Assembly: GCA_000708835.1 (NCBI GenBank)
Contig: DF237036.1
Span: 1 to 64,000 of the forward strand
Source of the DNA: Klebsormidium nitens
Lineage: Eukaryota > Streptophyta > Klebsormidiophyceae > Klebsormidiales > Klebsormidiaceae
Direction: 5' to 3'
Length of the DNA stretch: 64,000 nt
Part shown: positions 43,555 to 54,871 of the stretch, piece after piece
Position numbering within the stretch: the stretch's first letter is position 1
Layout: each line of letters opens with the position of its first letter
Notes under the pieces: model-generated
What the model saw: only the letters and a program-made list of their open reading frames with translations
What the model was told of the DNA's origin: nothing
Databases searched by the model: none
Made by a program: the position numbers and the translations under genes

Positions 43555-45958
43555 ACTGCAGAAGGTAAGAGGGAATCAGGGGCGTCAAGGCGCCAGATCA
43601 ACTGGCGCACGTCTGCCATAGAGAGGACAATGACAAAGACGCACCATTGTGATCACAAGATCAATGAATCTGAATTGCTTTCGAATCTCGTTGTTGGGGG
43701 TGACAGACAGGAGAAGTTCCAGAAATCCGCTTCTTTTGTAAACCCCTTTTTTTCCGAAAGTGAATATATCATTCAGCTGAAGCACTTCTTTGATGCCATC
43801 ACGCATCGGTAGTATACGTATGAAGAGGACACTAATAAGGGGCTGCCTGGCCATCTTTCATTGTGCTGTCCGGTCATTCTGTACAGCCAACCCACAATTG
43901 CACTACTCAAGGGAGGGTGGCGTCACGATGCAGTGACGGATGCTAATCCTCACGTGCGCACAGTCTGCCATACCCGGCGGAACATGCCATTGAAAGTGCC
44001 TCAACACCTGGTCCTAGGCCTCCCATATTATCATTAGGGATCTGAGGGCTTCTCTCCTCGTCTCAGCGCATTGCTGGAAGATCAGATAAGAGCAAAGTTT
44101 GTCAAAACGGCAAGAAACACGTGGTGTTTCGCACATCTGAAATCTGGGATCAAATCTAGTACAAGGTTCTTTGGTGACACTTCAAGCAGGATCTTGAACA
44201 CGCAAGGATAGGGAGCGATCAACACTGTACAAAAACTGATCCTGACGTTGAATGATATGTTGCTTTACTCTCACCTTTGGAAGAATTTGGTGCACAGCCT
44301 GTAAGGCTGTGTCGTTTGCAGTCCACTTCAGGAGCTCCAGAGCTTATCTGGACTAGAGTCGAGTCCTTTTCCTAGGCGCCAGGCGCTCCCACTTACCATG
44401 CAGTACCTCCTTGATTTGCAGTCGTCCTCCGTCACCGCGGGCGCCAATCCTTCTCGCGCGCACGCGCCACTGTCCTACGCTTCCAGCAAGGGCCGCGAAG
44501 CGCGCGAAGGGTTTGAAGGTTTGCGCCTCGGACGCGTCAGGGCGCGTGCCGCGTCCGCATATGTCCAAACCTTCGTACGGACGCGGGGCGCGGGGCTGTC
44601 GCGGCCGGCGCCGCGCGCTGAAATTCGGTGGCAAATCTTGCAGGCAGTCAACAATAACAGTCGTCACAGGCGGGCCGGTAAGCATCATGCATCATCCTTC
44701 ATCTCTGAGTGCAGGGCTCTTCTGACCATGTCAAGCAGGATCAGCTGGAACGACGTAGGCACGAGCTGATTTCAGTACTAGATTCGAAGACAGTGTTTGT
44801 CAGGTTTCAATCCATGGGGATACTTGGCCCCCAACAACCTGCTTGTCGCCGCTATTTCAACGGCACTTTGCAACATTGCTGGTTGAATCTTGAATCTTTG
44901 AAGGCTCCTAGGCCACTTTATAAAGATAAAAAGATAAGAGGCCCTGCTGGCTGGCCGGCTGGTTTTGAAAGCACGTTCACACAGAAACAGACGTACAAGG
45001 TCCAAGTCGTGACCGGGAGGCTTCGCATGCAAGTTCGTGTCATCTGAAGAGTGGCGTCACAAATCTCAGGTGCTTGCTCGAGAATATATGGCATTTGTAA
45101 GAGTTCCGTTGTACGGCGCATCACTGTTAGCTCTGTCGAAGCTGGGTTGTTGATATAGCGTATATACGACCAACACACAAAGTTGGGAGCGGACGCATTG
45201 ATGCAGCAAATGGATACCGAGCTCGGTGTCCGGCGGTCCAACTTGTATAGCTCTTGCGTGTGACGAAAGAACTCGTGGAATTAGGCGCTAGTGCCATGTC
45301 CGACGAGTCGTCTGGTCAACCGAGAACTTCTACGAGGTTGTCCAGTCACCTTCATGTTGAATGATATGCCGGCTTGAGTGAATACTCAAATGAAGCCCGG
45401 CCTTCCGATGGATCCGAATCCCGTGACTTATGAATTCGAAGCATTGCATACATCATACTCGACTAGCATCCAAAAGTTCCACTTCTAGAGTAATGAATCT
45501 CCCCGACTTGAGAAAAAATCCAACTAATGCTGGTTTATACAAAGGCTTGTAGCATCTCTTACGATTGCATCATAGACGAAACAACTCTTCGGTTGACACC
45601 ATATAGCTGAAATTTCCATCAGGAAATCACGGAACTGAGTGAGGACAACTAAACGTCTAAACGGAACATCTAGTCGTTGTTTCAAGGGAAATCTTAATCC
45701 GTGCCGGTCTGTCAGTGCAACATGAGCTGCACTTCCGTGACTTCCCTGGCGGGCTTTTCTTACGAGCGACGTAACAAAAGAGATTGTACAAACTTAAGCA
45801 AGTCCCTTTACTTGTCATCCTCAACCAGAGAGTGTCGAGTCTGTAAGAACGGATCGAGTACATAGACGGCAGGCCTGATGCAAGGGGAACTTTCAAAATC
45901 TTGCTAGAAGCGTACTACAGTATGTGCACCACCATCCGGAAAAATGGTTGTAGCTCCC
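43555..45958. other. Stretch between the F-box-like and BTB genes
   Basis: Probably holds the leader and promoter of the F-box-like gene and the 3' side of the BTB gene. A GC-rich minus-strand segment at about 44399-44690 ends in a good donor (GTAAGT) and has an open frame with a basic Arg/Pro-rich peptide. It may be a leader exon of the F-box-like gene, since its frame does not continue into that protein. Nothing else convincing is seen. Confidence 0.4.
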
Positions 45959-46882
45959 TTAGAATCCCCACCAGCCGGCATGTATCTTCTTTAGCTTCTC
46001 CTCCGCTTCTCGTTTCTTGGCTTCCCAGTACTGCTCCTCTCCGGTGCGTACCACTCCAGGAAACTCTTCCGCTGGCAGCGCGTCGGCTGTTTCGAACGCG
46101 TGAATGTTGCACAGAATCTTCAAGAGGTCCCTCTCTCCCAGCTTGGTTGCAATATGCGCCAGTTCTTCGACGTCAGGGTTGGCCCAGTCCAAGTCTCCCA
46201 TGCTCGGGCTGATTTCCCCCGTGTACACGATCTTGATGTAGCGCTTGACGGCAGCAAAGGAGAACTCTTGCAGCAAGGTTACCTCGAACTTAGACCCATC
46301 CTCACTCCTCGTCAACGGCACGCTGAACACGTTTGGCCACAGAGTTTCTCTCCGCATATGTAGCAGCATCTTGTGACAGGGAACCGGTCTGCCGTCTTTC
46401 GTCGATATCAGCAGGTCCGCAGACTGCAAACCTTTGGGGGAAAGAAGGTTGCGGAGGTTGGACGCTAGGGAAAACCCCTGATTCATGATCAGCCGGCCCT
46501 CAATGATTGCGTCTTCTTTATAAGCCTTGAATCTAGGGACGTAAATGATGCAGCCCTCCGTGTTACTTGTTGTTCCTCCCACGTCTTGGCCGTTGACCGT
46601 AACGTCCGGATGAAACATCAGCGTCACTGGCTGCCAGCGCGCGTCATACTTTTTGTGGTACGAGTTGTAGACCCCTGCGTTGAGTATCCAGTCGTTGAGA
46701 GCACTGCGGTCCACATCTAGCTTGATGAGTGGATCGTACCAAGCTGGGACTTTGATCTGTTCTTCATGCAAGTTCGCCGGCCTGACTGCTCTAATCCTGA
46801 AGGGGACAGTCGTGCAGCAGCTTGCCTTGCAAAGTACCAAAGACGTGTCCGTTCGGCTGAGGAGCTGTCGCGTGTAGAGCAC
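45959..46882 (-). CDS. BTB/POZ domain protein, main exon
   Basis: A 307-residue exon begins after the acceptor CAG at 46883-46885 and ends in GWWGF and TAA. Its 5' exon or exons were not resolved. The BTB/POZ fold occupies roughly residues 150-235 of this exon: SADLLISTKDGRPVPCHKML, then FSFAAVKRYIKIVYTGEI, followed by a helical tail (ELAHIATKLGERDLLKILC). About 140 residues before it (PAWYDPLIKLDVDRSALNDW and onward) are unlike any domain I know. The end is a charged helix (EEQYWEAKKREAEEKLKKI). BTB proteins often serve as adaptors for CUL3 ubiquitin ligases; that role is inference here. Confidence 0.75.
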   Translation of the reverse strand: MLYTRQLLSRTDTSLVLCKASCCTTVPFRIRAVRPANLHEEQIKVPAWYDPLIKLDVDRSALNDWILNAGVYNSYHKKYDARWQPVTLMFHPDVTVNGQDVGGTTSNTEGCIIYVPRFKAYKEDAIIEGRLIMNQGFSLASNLRNLLSPKGLQSADLLISTKDGRPVPCHKMLLHMRRETLWPNVFSVPLTRSEDGSKFEVTLLQEFSFAAVKRYIKIVYTGEISPSMGDLDWANPDVEELAHIATKLGERDLLKILCNIHAFETADALPAEEFPGVVRTGEEQYWEAKKREAEEKLKKIHAGWWGF

Positions 46883-46885
46883 CTG

Positions 46886-48498
46886 CCAACGCAAGAAAAG
46901 TGTCAGGGCAGTCAGGGCTGTTCTTCAGCGGCAAGTGGCTATTCTTGACTGAGCCTCCAGTCCTTTGCGTCTGAAGAGGTTTGGATCATAAGGATGATGA
47001 TGTTTTGAACAAAATCAGTTCATTGTCATGTTGGAGCTTGAAGTGGTCACAGCTTGCCTTGCATATGGTTGAGCTTCTTATAGCTTCTCCTAACCTTTGC
47101 ATACCACCCACTCATCGTCTAGGCCAAAGTAAGGTTAAGCACAGCTTTTTCCAAGCAACTGAGTGGTGGCAACTTTTGTGGAGATTTTGGGAGGTATCAC
47201 TCAATCAAAAGTCAACAAGTAACTCAGTCTGGCTAACTTCTCAAACCAAGCAAGTTTTGGTGCCCCAGAGTTGTCGCCTTCAAGTTGACAGGTCAATTGC
47301 AATCCTTGACGAAGCTGTGTCTCAGTCTGCCACCAATATGCCTTCCTAATTCTCAAATTCTCAAAAGAATACCAGTGTTTGAAGCTCGTTTGAAGCTGGC
47401 TTCAAAAGTGCAATCTGGACCAACGTGCATCAGTGCATCTGGATACCACCAGCTAGATAGATGCAGATAAGAGTATACACAGCTCTCTTGAGATTTACGA
47501 AAGCTATGGAGTTTCGCGCATCTTACTCTCTTTGATTTTCCATGTTTTAGGCCCAATGGGATCAGGCTCCGTCGCAGCTGACAGCCGGCAGGTTTGACGC
47601 CTGTTCCAAGTGCTCTTTGTGAAGCTGCGGCTTCCGTAAGTGTAGCAAAGTCGCAGGGCCGTGCTCCTGCCGCCATCTCTAAGCAGGAAATCAGCTGCGA
47701 TTTCAGGCCACTGAAGCAGTTCCACTTCTCACTGGCTCCAGGAATATACTGGTTGTGCAACAACCGAACACCGCCAGCTGCAAGTTCTGGTGCTCCTTCT
47801 GCGCTCTTTCCTTTCTTTTGAGGGTTCCTTTGAGAATGAGACCGGCGGCCATGATTTACAAGGCATTCAATGCCGCATTGCGCGCCCGCGTACCGACTAG
47901 CGCGCCCGGCCGCTGTGTCCGGTCGCGCTCGAGCGCTTCGCCACGAGCCAGCCTGTTTCTGGGTTTGGAAGGCGGACCGTAGACGGCGGCCGCGGCCACC
48001 CAAATATTGTCAATATAATACGTACCCCATCAAGGTCGGACGTCCGACGAAAATAAAATGCTGGCAAACCCTAAAATGTAGCTAGAAAGAGCTCCTCGAA
48101 AAATGAGCAGAGCTCTGACTCTGAGAATGCTGCTGAATATAGAGATGAGAAATGCAAGAGATGCATTAAAGCATCTCTTTAATGCATCTCTTGCGTTGCT
48201 GCCTGGACTCCCAGTCCTATCGAGCTAGGCCATGGCCAGGGCAATGAATGAATCAATGCCTGCTACCGGTGGCAGTCAAGAGATGACCCTTGTCAGATAG
48301 GAAGGGTCTGCTAGCTTGTAGTCACGATGCATGGTTTGCCTTGCCGTGTTCACGTAGCGCACAGGTCTTGTTGCTTGCGTAGCTGCAACTCTCCTTTCTG
48401 CCCTAGAATCCACTTCCCAACATAAGCGTTCGTCGTGATTAGACACGAGACAGGATCTTCACACAGCACCGGCAAGGGGAGGCAAGCACCAGTGTGAA
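46886..48498. other. Stretch between the BTB gene and the mitochondrial carrier gene
   Basis: These genes diverge, so promoters and leader sequences of both should lie here. A minus-strand open region at about 47500-47850 probably includes upstream BTB exon sequence (an ATG at about 47852 opens MAAGLILKGTLKRKERAQKE), but phases to 46882 could not be matched. A strong hairpin is at 48154-48194. Confidence 0.45.
48154..48194. repeat. Perfect 18-base stem-loop
   Basis: GCAAGAGATGCATTAAAG (48154-48171) pairs without mismatch with 48177-48194 around a five-base loop. It sits about 300 bases upstream of the carrier start codon, in the shared upstream region. Confidence 0.9.
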
Positions 48499-51400
48499 AT
48501 GGACGAGTACGCATGGATCAGCCTGCTGGCTGGGTTCATGGCTGGGATTTGCGAGGTCATTGTTGGTCAGTAAACCCACAGCTTTCCTACATTAACAGCT
48601 TAGGCTGAATCAATTGGATGATGCAACTTCCGGCTTAAGGGCATTGTTTGGCAGCTCACTGGAGCGAATCAGCTTGCAGTTAGCCCTTCCGGAGCTGCGA
48701 ACGGTTTCTTGGCAGCTTGGCTTCACATAGACACCCTTGCATTTGCACCTTCAAAGCCAGCTCGCTGAGTTCCAGGTGTGCTTCAGAATGCTCCAAATCC
48801 TGGATTTGAAGCAGAGCTGACGCCAGATGGTTCATGACATTCACAATTAAGGCATCTGGCTAAACGATGCAAAGGTGGCAGCCAGATCTTCAGATTTGAC
48901 TGTGCTATCTAAGAAGCAGAGCTCCAGCGTTTGTGTGATCCAATGGGAATGTGGAAGTCAAGAGAGGCTCAAGTTGGCAGAAAACCCTTTGTACTTTTTC
49001 AATGCGAGTTGCTCAAAAGAGAGCAGACCTGAACAGAAGCCCGTCGTAAAGAACCAGAGCTTGGCTTGCACAGCATTTATTGGCAGCTCTAATACTCTCC
49101 TTTGCTGAGTGTTTTGGAAGCGACTGTTACCACACCCCATTTGTCATTGGAGGACCTGTTGTATCAAGTTGGTCAGTTGGTCAATGTAACCAGCTGTTCC
49201 TTATCGAACTTTGGAGTGGACATCTGTCAACAGCTTTCCATTCAGCTGAGTCTCAGAAGGACTTGCAGAGGCGGATTGTCTTTCTGAAGAAAGAACAATG
49301 CATGCTCAGCAGCTGATGCCAAACAGTCATCAGCTGCCTCCTTGCAAATGTAGGTCCCATCAGATCTGAAAAGCGCAAGCAAACAGTGTTCCTGGTGTGG
49401 CACAGTTTGTCAAACTTGATGCACTTTTCTCAGATGGCAGAACAGCGTTTGACCATGAGGCTGCCCAACGAAGAACCAAACCAAAACGCAGGCGGCACGG
49501 GATTTGCGCTCATTGAGCGCGGCCTTCTTTCCCTGCCTCGGCCTCTCTTCTTCATCATCAAATTGGCCTCGGAAATCACTGATGCTCTACTTGTTGAACC
49601 ACGAGTGGGCAACTCAACATTTATTGTCTCGGTCGCATTCATCAGCCATAGCAAAGTATGAGTACCTTGTGCAGGTTTCCCGTTTGACACCATCAAGACC
49701 AGGATGCAAGTCTCGCCAAAAGGTGGGGACGGGGGGCCCTCCTACAGAGGCCCCTGGCACTGTATAATCACCACATTACGAATGGAGGGGGTATCTGGGT
49801 TCTACAGGGGCATCGTGCCGCCGTTGGTTCAGGTACGTGTGTCAACCACGTAACAAACATCTGACGGTTTGTTTTCCGTGATCGATCTGGATTCCACAGC
49901 TAGTAACGGGCAGACTTTGCTAGAATCAGGCCGCCCTTAGCTCCTGGCTAGACAGGCTTTGGATCAGTCAAAACGGAGCAACTCGCGTTTCTGGACAAGT
50001 TGCAAACAAAGTCAGGGCAGGAATTTTCGAAAAGGACTCTTGGAAAGCTCAAACCTGTTCCTCGGAATGAGCCGATTCCTTTGGACCACTTTCTGATCTT
50101 GAGGACCGGTTGTGAAACATGCGAGACCTTGTCCTCCAATTTCGAGAGCGGACGACTCCGATTCGGCTTCAATTGGGCAATGGTCTGCGGAGAGGCATCC
50201 CATGTCAGCCAAAGCATCGAACTGGCTGGCTGCAGCTCGTTTCAGAATTCCGAAAGGCCTTTGCAAAATTGAACATCAATTGAATTCGAAATCACGGAAC
50301 TTGCGTCTTGGCGTTGTGGGGAGCCGTGAAATTGGCCCTATCTACGCCAAGGGAAAGATACCGACGTGTAAAACATTCATCTTTCCGCTTAACAAAGTGG
50401 TCGTGGTCGCACACCCCTTTGGTCAAGCTTATCCTAAACGCCTCGGCCCTTTGCAGCTAAACAGTCGTTTCCATGATCCTCCTGAGCGTCCAGCCCTGGA
50501 CAATTGTCCATGAATACTCACGCTGACGTCAGCGAAGGGTCGGTACTATTGCTGACGTCAGCAACAATTCGTTCCCCAGGAGGCGTTCGGTGTGGCCCTC
50601 CTGTTCGGCGCACGCGACTGGCTGCGGGAGCACCTGGACGCCTCGCTCGCCAATCCGCCCGCTCTAGTTTTCTCGTGCTGCATCATCGGGCTCGCGGAGA
50701 GCGTGCTCTACTGCCCGCTCGACCTGCTGAAAGCCCGTATGCAAGTAAGGACATACCCCTTTCCTTCTTCCGAGCTCAATTGCTCGTCGACTCTGGATAA
50801 CGATGCCCGTGAGAGCTTCCATTTGCTCCACGGGTCAAAGGCGCTCCCTCTGGTTGTCAAGCCATCGTTGGCTTGGCGGAAAGCGTGGTCTTTCGCTCGC
50901 TCGACTTTCTAAAGGCACTGAAAGACGCGAACATTTCAGGGTTTTGTTGCTTCACTATTCAATGGAACGAGTGCTTTCATTACCACGCCGCTCTGGTTTT
51001 CCGTGCTGCATCGCCGGGCTCGAGGAGACTGTTCTCTGATGCCCTCACAATCTAGCTGCTGCAGGCACGCGTGCGGGTGACATGACGCTTTACTAAATTT
51101 GAATAGGAACATGGAAACTTTTGAGCTTCTAGAATTGAGGGCAGGCAAGGGAGCTGAAGTTCTGCTTTCGGCTTGTGAAGATTCCAGAATCTGAAAAGCT
51201 AGACGTCGTAATAAGGGGCAAATTGTCTGATCTCCACAGAATGTGTACTGATCACAGGTAAAGAGCGCTTTGAGTTCAGACGACAGCCACGTCGGACGCC
51301 TTGGCAGCCCGAGTCCGAAGCCGCCCAAGATTCCGGGCGCCCACCGGAAGCACTCCCACGCGGAACCGGACCCCGCCGGAATGATTCGGTGCGCTCAGGA

Positions 51401-53338
51401 AGTGATCAAGGCGCGGGGCTGGCGGGGGCTCTATTCAGGATACCCAATTCAGGTCAGCCGTTTTGGAGATTTTTGGGAGCTGTTAAGTTCAGACTATAGG
51501 TGGCGTTATGGACTCGAGTGGATTGCAAGGGCGGGTAGTTCCACGTTGAAGTCAGGTTGTTTGGACAGTGATAAAATGTGGCTTCCGAAGAAGAATAAGG
51601 CCTCTGTTTGGGTGGGTTTGAACGTGTTCGTCGCTTGGCGCTTTTTATGTAAGCCCCGCTTTGACGTTTCTCGTATCGGCAATCTGTTTGGTCGGAGCTC
51701 TCGACCTGAGTTTGAGGCATCCTGACGGCAAAGCACGGACTCCCTCGTCGATCTTTCCAGGTCGCGTTTGGATTTCTCTATGTGTCAACTTTCAGACACC
51801 GACCTATGCGGGTGAAGGCTCACGTGGATATGTAAGCAAGGCGTTCGTTTGGCTTGGAAGGAAAGGCTGTAAAGAAGCTGCGCCAACCTTCAGAATCATT
51901 TGCAGCCTTTTTTCGGTGACACTACCCGCCTTATCCGCCGGAGATACTTGCCCAGCCCTCCAGCTTCCTTAGGGATGATTCCCTGCTCGCGTCTCGACAA
52001 GCTGACAAAACCAGAGGCCCTTCCGCACCAAGCTCCTTCAATTGACTGACCGGTCCGTCTGCGCTTCACATGTGTCCAGGTGGCGAAAGAAATGTTGGGC
52101 AACGTGGCGCTTTTCTGCACGTACGATCTCGTGCTGTCCATCTGCGGAGGCGCCGATCCGAACGGGCCGGGGCACGGGCATCCCACGGGACAAAGCTGGC
52201 TGGCGATCTGGCCTGCGGGAAGTCTAGCGGGAATGGCGTACTATCTGGTCAGCAACTCGTTATTTCATTTTAGCTTTCCTTCTTATACCGGGGCTAGTCA
52301 ACCGAGAGAAAAGGGGACGAACTAGCTGGCGGGAAGCCTAGCTGGAATTACTGGGTCTTCGTTTTCAGTGTTGAGAGAATTGAAGCGGGATAACACTGGC
52401 TTCTCATTCGGCCGGCGGGAAGCCTAACGGTGATGGTTGATGATATAGGAATCTGCAGTGAAGCTTTTGAGATTCTTTGTCCCTTTTTCTCCCTTCATAC
52501 GTTAAGCTAGTATCAATCCACGTGGCGGGTTTTTCGCTGATCTTAATCAGATTCGTCATCATACAGTCAATAAAATGCGGGCCCTTCAGCAAGCCGTGAC
52601 AATTTTCAAAGCCGTACGACTTGCGCACGTCCAAACGGAAAATCAGCGAGGGTCGATGTTTTTAAAGCATGTTTCGGGGGTCGCTGCGGATGATGCCACA
52701 AAATTGTCCTCGTCGCTCTGCTTCGTCTTTTCGGAGCTTCTCATTGAAGAGTACGGCGACAATCGGTTCAGTCTAACGCTCGCTCCTTTGGTAAGAATGT
52801 AGAAATCTCATTTGCGACCGATGAATCTGCCGTTCACTCTCTGCGACTCCCTCCACCCTTCACATGATCAGTATACGCGCTCCATCTTAATCTCTGTTCC
52901 TTCGTTCCTTGCTCTTTGACCGCAAACATTTCGTGCTACTGGCAATCAATGAAGAATCCTTCGTCCATTCCGCAGGTCAACTTTCCGCTGGACACGATCA
53001 AGACGCGCCTCCAAACGGACTCTCTCCACAACCCCAAGTACCGCAGCTCCGCCCACTGCGTGTGGAAGGTCACCCAGCAAGAGTGCACTTTCTTCGAGTT
53101 GTACCGGGGACTCTCGCTCTGCTTAGCGAGGGCTATACCGGGCAGTGCGGTGCAGTTCTTCGTGTTCGAGTCGTGTTTCCGGACCTTTTCCGAGCCCGGG
53201 TTGTTCTTAGCGAAGATTCAAAACTGGCCGTCGATGGCGGAGCTGATTCAGAGCGCGCCGGAACGGCCCATACCGCGGGCGTTGCAGCGGATAAACTCGA
53301 CGTTAGTACGGCAATCGTTAGGTACGTCACCGGGTTGA
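48499..53338 (+). CDS. Mitochondrial carrier family protein (SLC25-like)
   Basis: Six exons, 48499-48569, 49676-49832, 50580-50744, 51258-51452, 52080-52247 and 52976-53338, join in phase to 372 residues. Three carrier repeats are visible through their signature motifs: PFDTIKTRMQ near residue 25, PLDLLKARMQ near 122, and PLDTIKTRLQ near 255. Each is followed by a G-x-x-G-FYRG, GLYSG or ELYRG type element. Such proteins exchange metabolites across the inner mitochondrial membrane with six helices; the substrate cannot be read here. The start MDEYAWISLLAGFMAGICEV fits helix 1 without a cleaved presequence. Unusual is a Ser/Lys/His-rich insert after repeat two (SALSSDDSHVGRLGSPSPKP and on). The C-terminus is about 50 residues longer than in short members. 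Confidence 0.88.
50850..51060 (+). repeat. Exon-edge copies: donor side of carrier exon 50580-50744
   Basis: Two decayed copies of the exon 3' end lie downstream: about 50868-50925 (GLAESVVFRSLDFLKAL against GLAESVLYCPLDLLKAR) and about 50985-51050 (the ALVFRAASPG block). Both are frameshifted relative to the exon beyond a few codons. Confidence 0.75.
52315..52440 (+). repeat. Exon-edge copies: donor side of carrier exon 52080-52247
   Basis: Two short copies of the PAGSLAGMAYYL end, at about 52325-52360 and 52410-52440. Spacing is about 85-100 bases, shorter than elsewhere. Confidence 0.6.
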
Positions 53339-54871
53339 AGACGATGCAGGTTACTAGCTGATCTTTGTAGGAGGGATTCCAGGCGTATCACGCACGCGTA
53401 CGTTATAACGTTTCCGACTAACCTTGACTGACATCTAAGGTGGCTCGTACAGACGACTTTCTGCCTTCTAAAACTCAGTTGGAGGCCTCATTTTCCAGCG
53501 TCGTCAACGTCTTTGTCTTCAGTTCTTACTCTGAGCTCCGACTGATCGACCGTCAGCCGGGCTGGACCTCCCGGGGGGACCAACAAATGTCAGTCCAACA
53601 ATCATGCAGCGCCAGTGGACCATGATGCAATAATGTCAACCAGTAGCTAGCGGGCCCAGCTTGAAATCTCGCAACATGAGGAACACTGCAGGGATCCAAA
53701 GAAAGTGGTCTTGGCTCCCGGTGACTGCATGTCTATCCGGGGCAGCCGATCAAATCATCATTCAAGCATGTACGTCTCAAGGGATTGCATAGTCGAAATC
53801 TGTACGTACACTCGAATCGATATCGATGCATCTTATTCATTAGCCTACTAAGGCACCAGCTGCGTGGCGCGGCCCGGCCGGGCTCATGAGTGCAGTTTGG
53901 CCGCTGGCCGGGCCCCGTAGTCAATCAGGCGGGGGACGATTGCTAAATTGCCGATCAACAATCAGCTCATCTTTGCTCTATGAACTGAGAAAAGAAACCG
54001 TACGTCCTAAGCCAGTCGCTGCTTCAACGGTGGCACTCCCGGCCAAGATGCATGCATGGAGAAGTACTAGTATGGCATGTCCTGCATGGCGCCGCCATAC
54101 CCGCGCGGCCGCGGGCGCGGGCGCAGAAAGGCCCCCGACCGCTGCGCGAGATCGGTCCTTTTGCAAAACTTGCTAGATTGAATTGGATTTGGTCGGATCG
54201 TTGATGCTAAAGCATGATGATCGATTGCTTGGTTGAGTGAACATGTCGAATCGTAAGATTGTTAACCTCGATTGAGGCCGGTCCCGGCAAATGCACACTG
54301 AGTGACATACGTTGGGACAGTCACTGCACTGTATGATCAGAATGTTCAGCCTCTGAATTGAGCTCGCCATGGTGCAACTTGCTTGGCAAGCTGCCCCGGG
54401 CGTGCGGTATGCAGCGCTCTCACTAATGATTGCCGCACTGCGCGATGACCGCCGTGGAAGTACGAGCTTCCTGTCAGAAGCACATTGAAAGACGAGGCCG
54501 GAAGTTGCAGAAAGACCTGAGTCAGTTACGTACTGAGTGACTTGCATGCTCGCATACAATATGTGTGGGGCGGCCGCATGCATGGCCCGCCAACTCAAGC
54601 ACTAGTCCAACATCCGGTATAGCTAGCTTAACTATACGATCTTACGGTCGCCGCGGCAGACAAGAACAGAGAAAGGATTCATTTTCAACAACTTGGCAAC
54701 GGCGCTTTGCTTCCGGCACGGACGACTTTGAAGTTCCGACCTCCAACAAGCAGGATTACACTGGCCCGGCCGGCGCGGACGTAATTGCGAGCATGCAAGC
54801 AACCGGACCCCTTGTCATGTGCAATCGTAACGATATCGGGCGAATTGAGCGTAGTGCGATTCGCAGATGAA
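53339..54871. other. Intergenic stretch between converging genes
   Basis: Lies between the ends of the mitochondrial carrier (plus) and IFT56 (minus). Contains GC-rich and inverted short motifs. I see no coding region. Confidence 0.55.
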
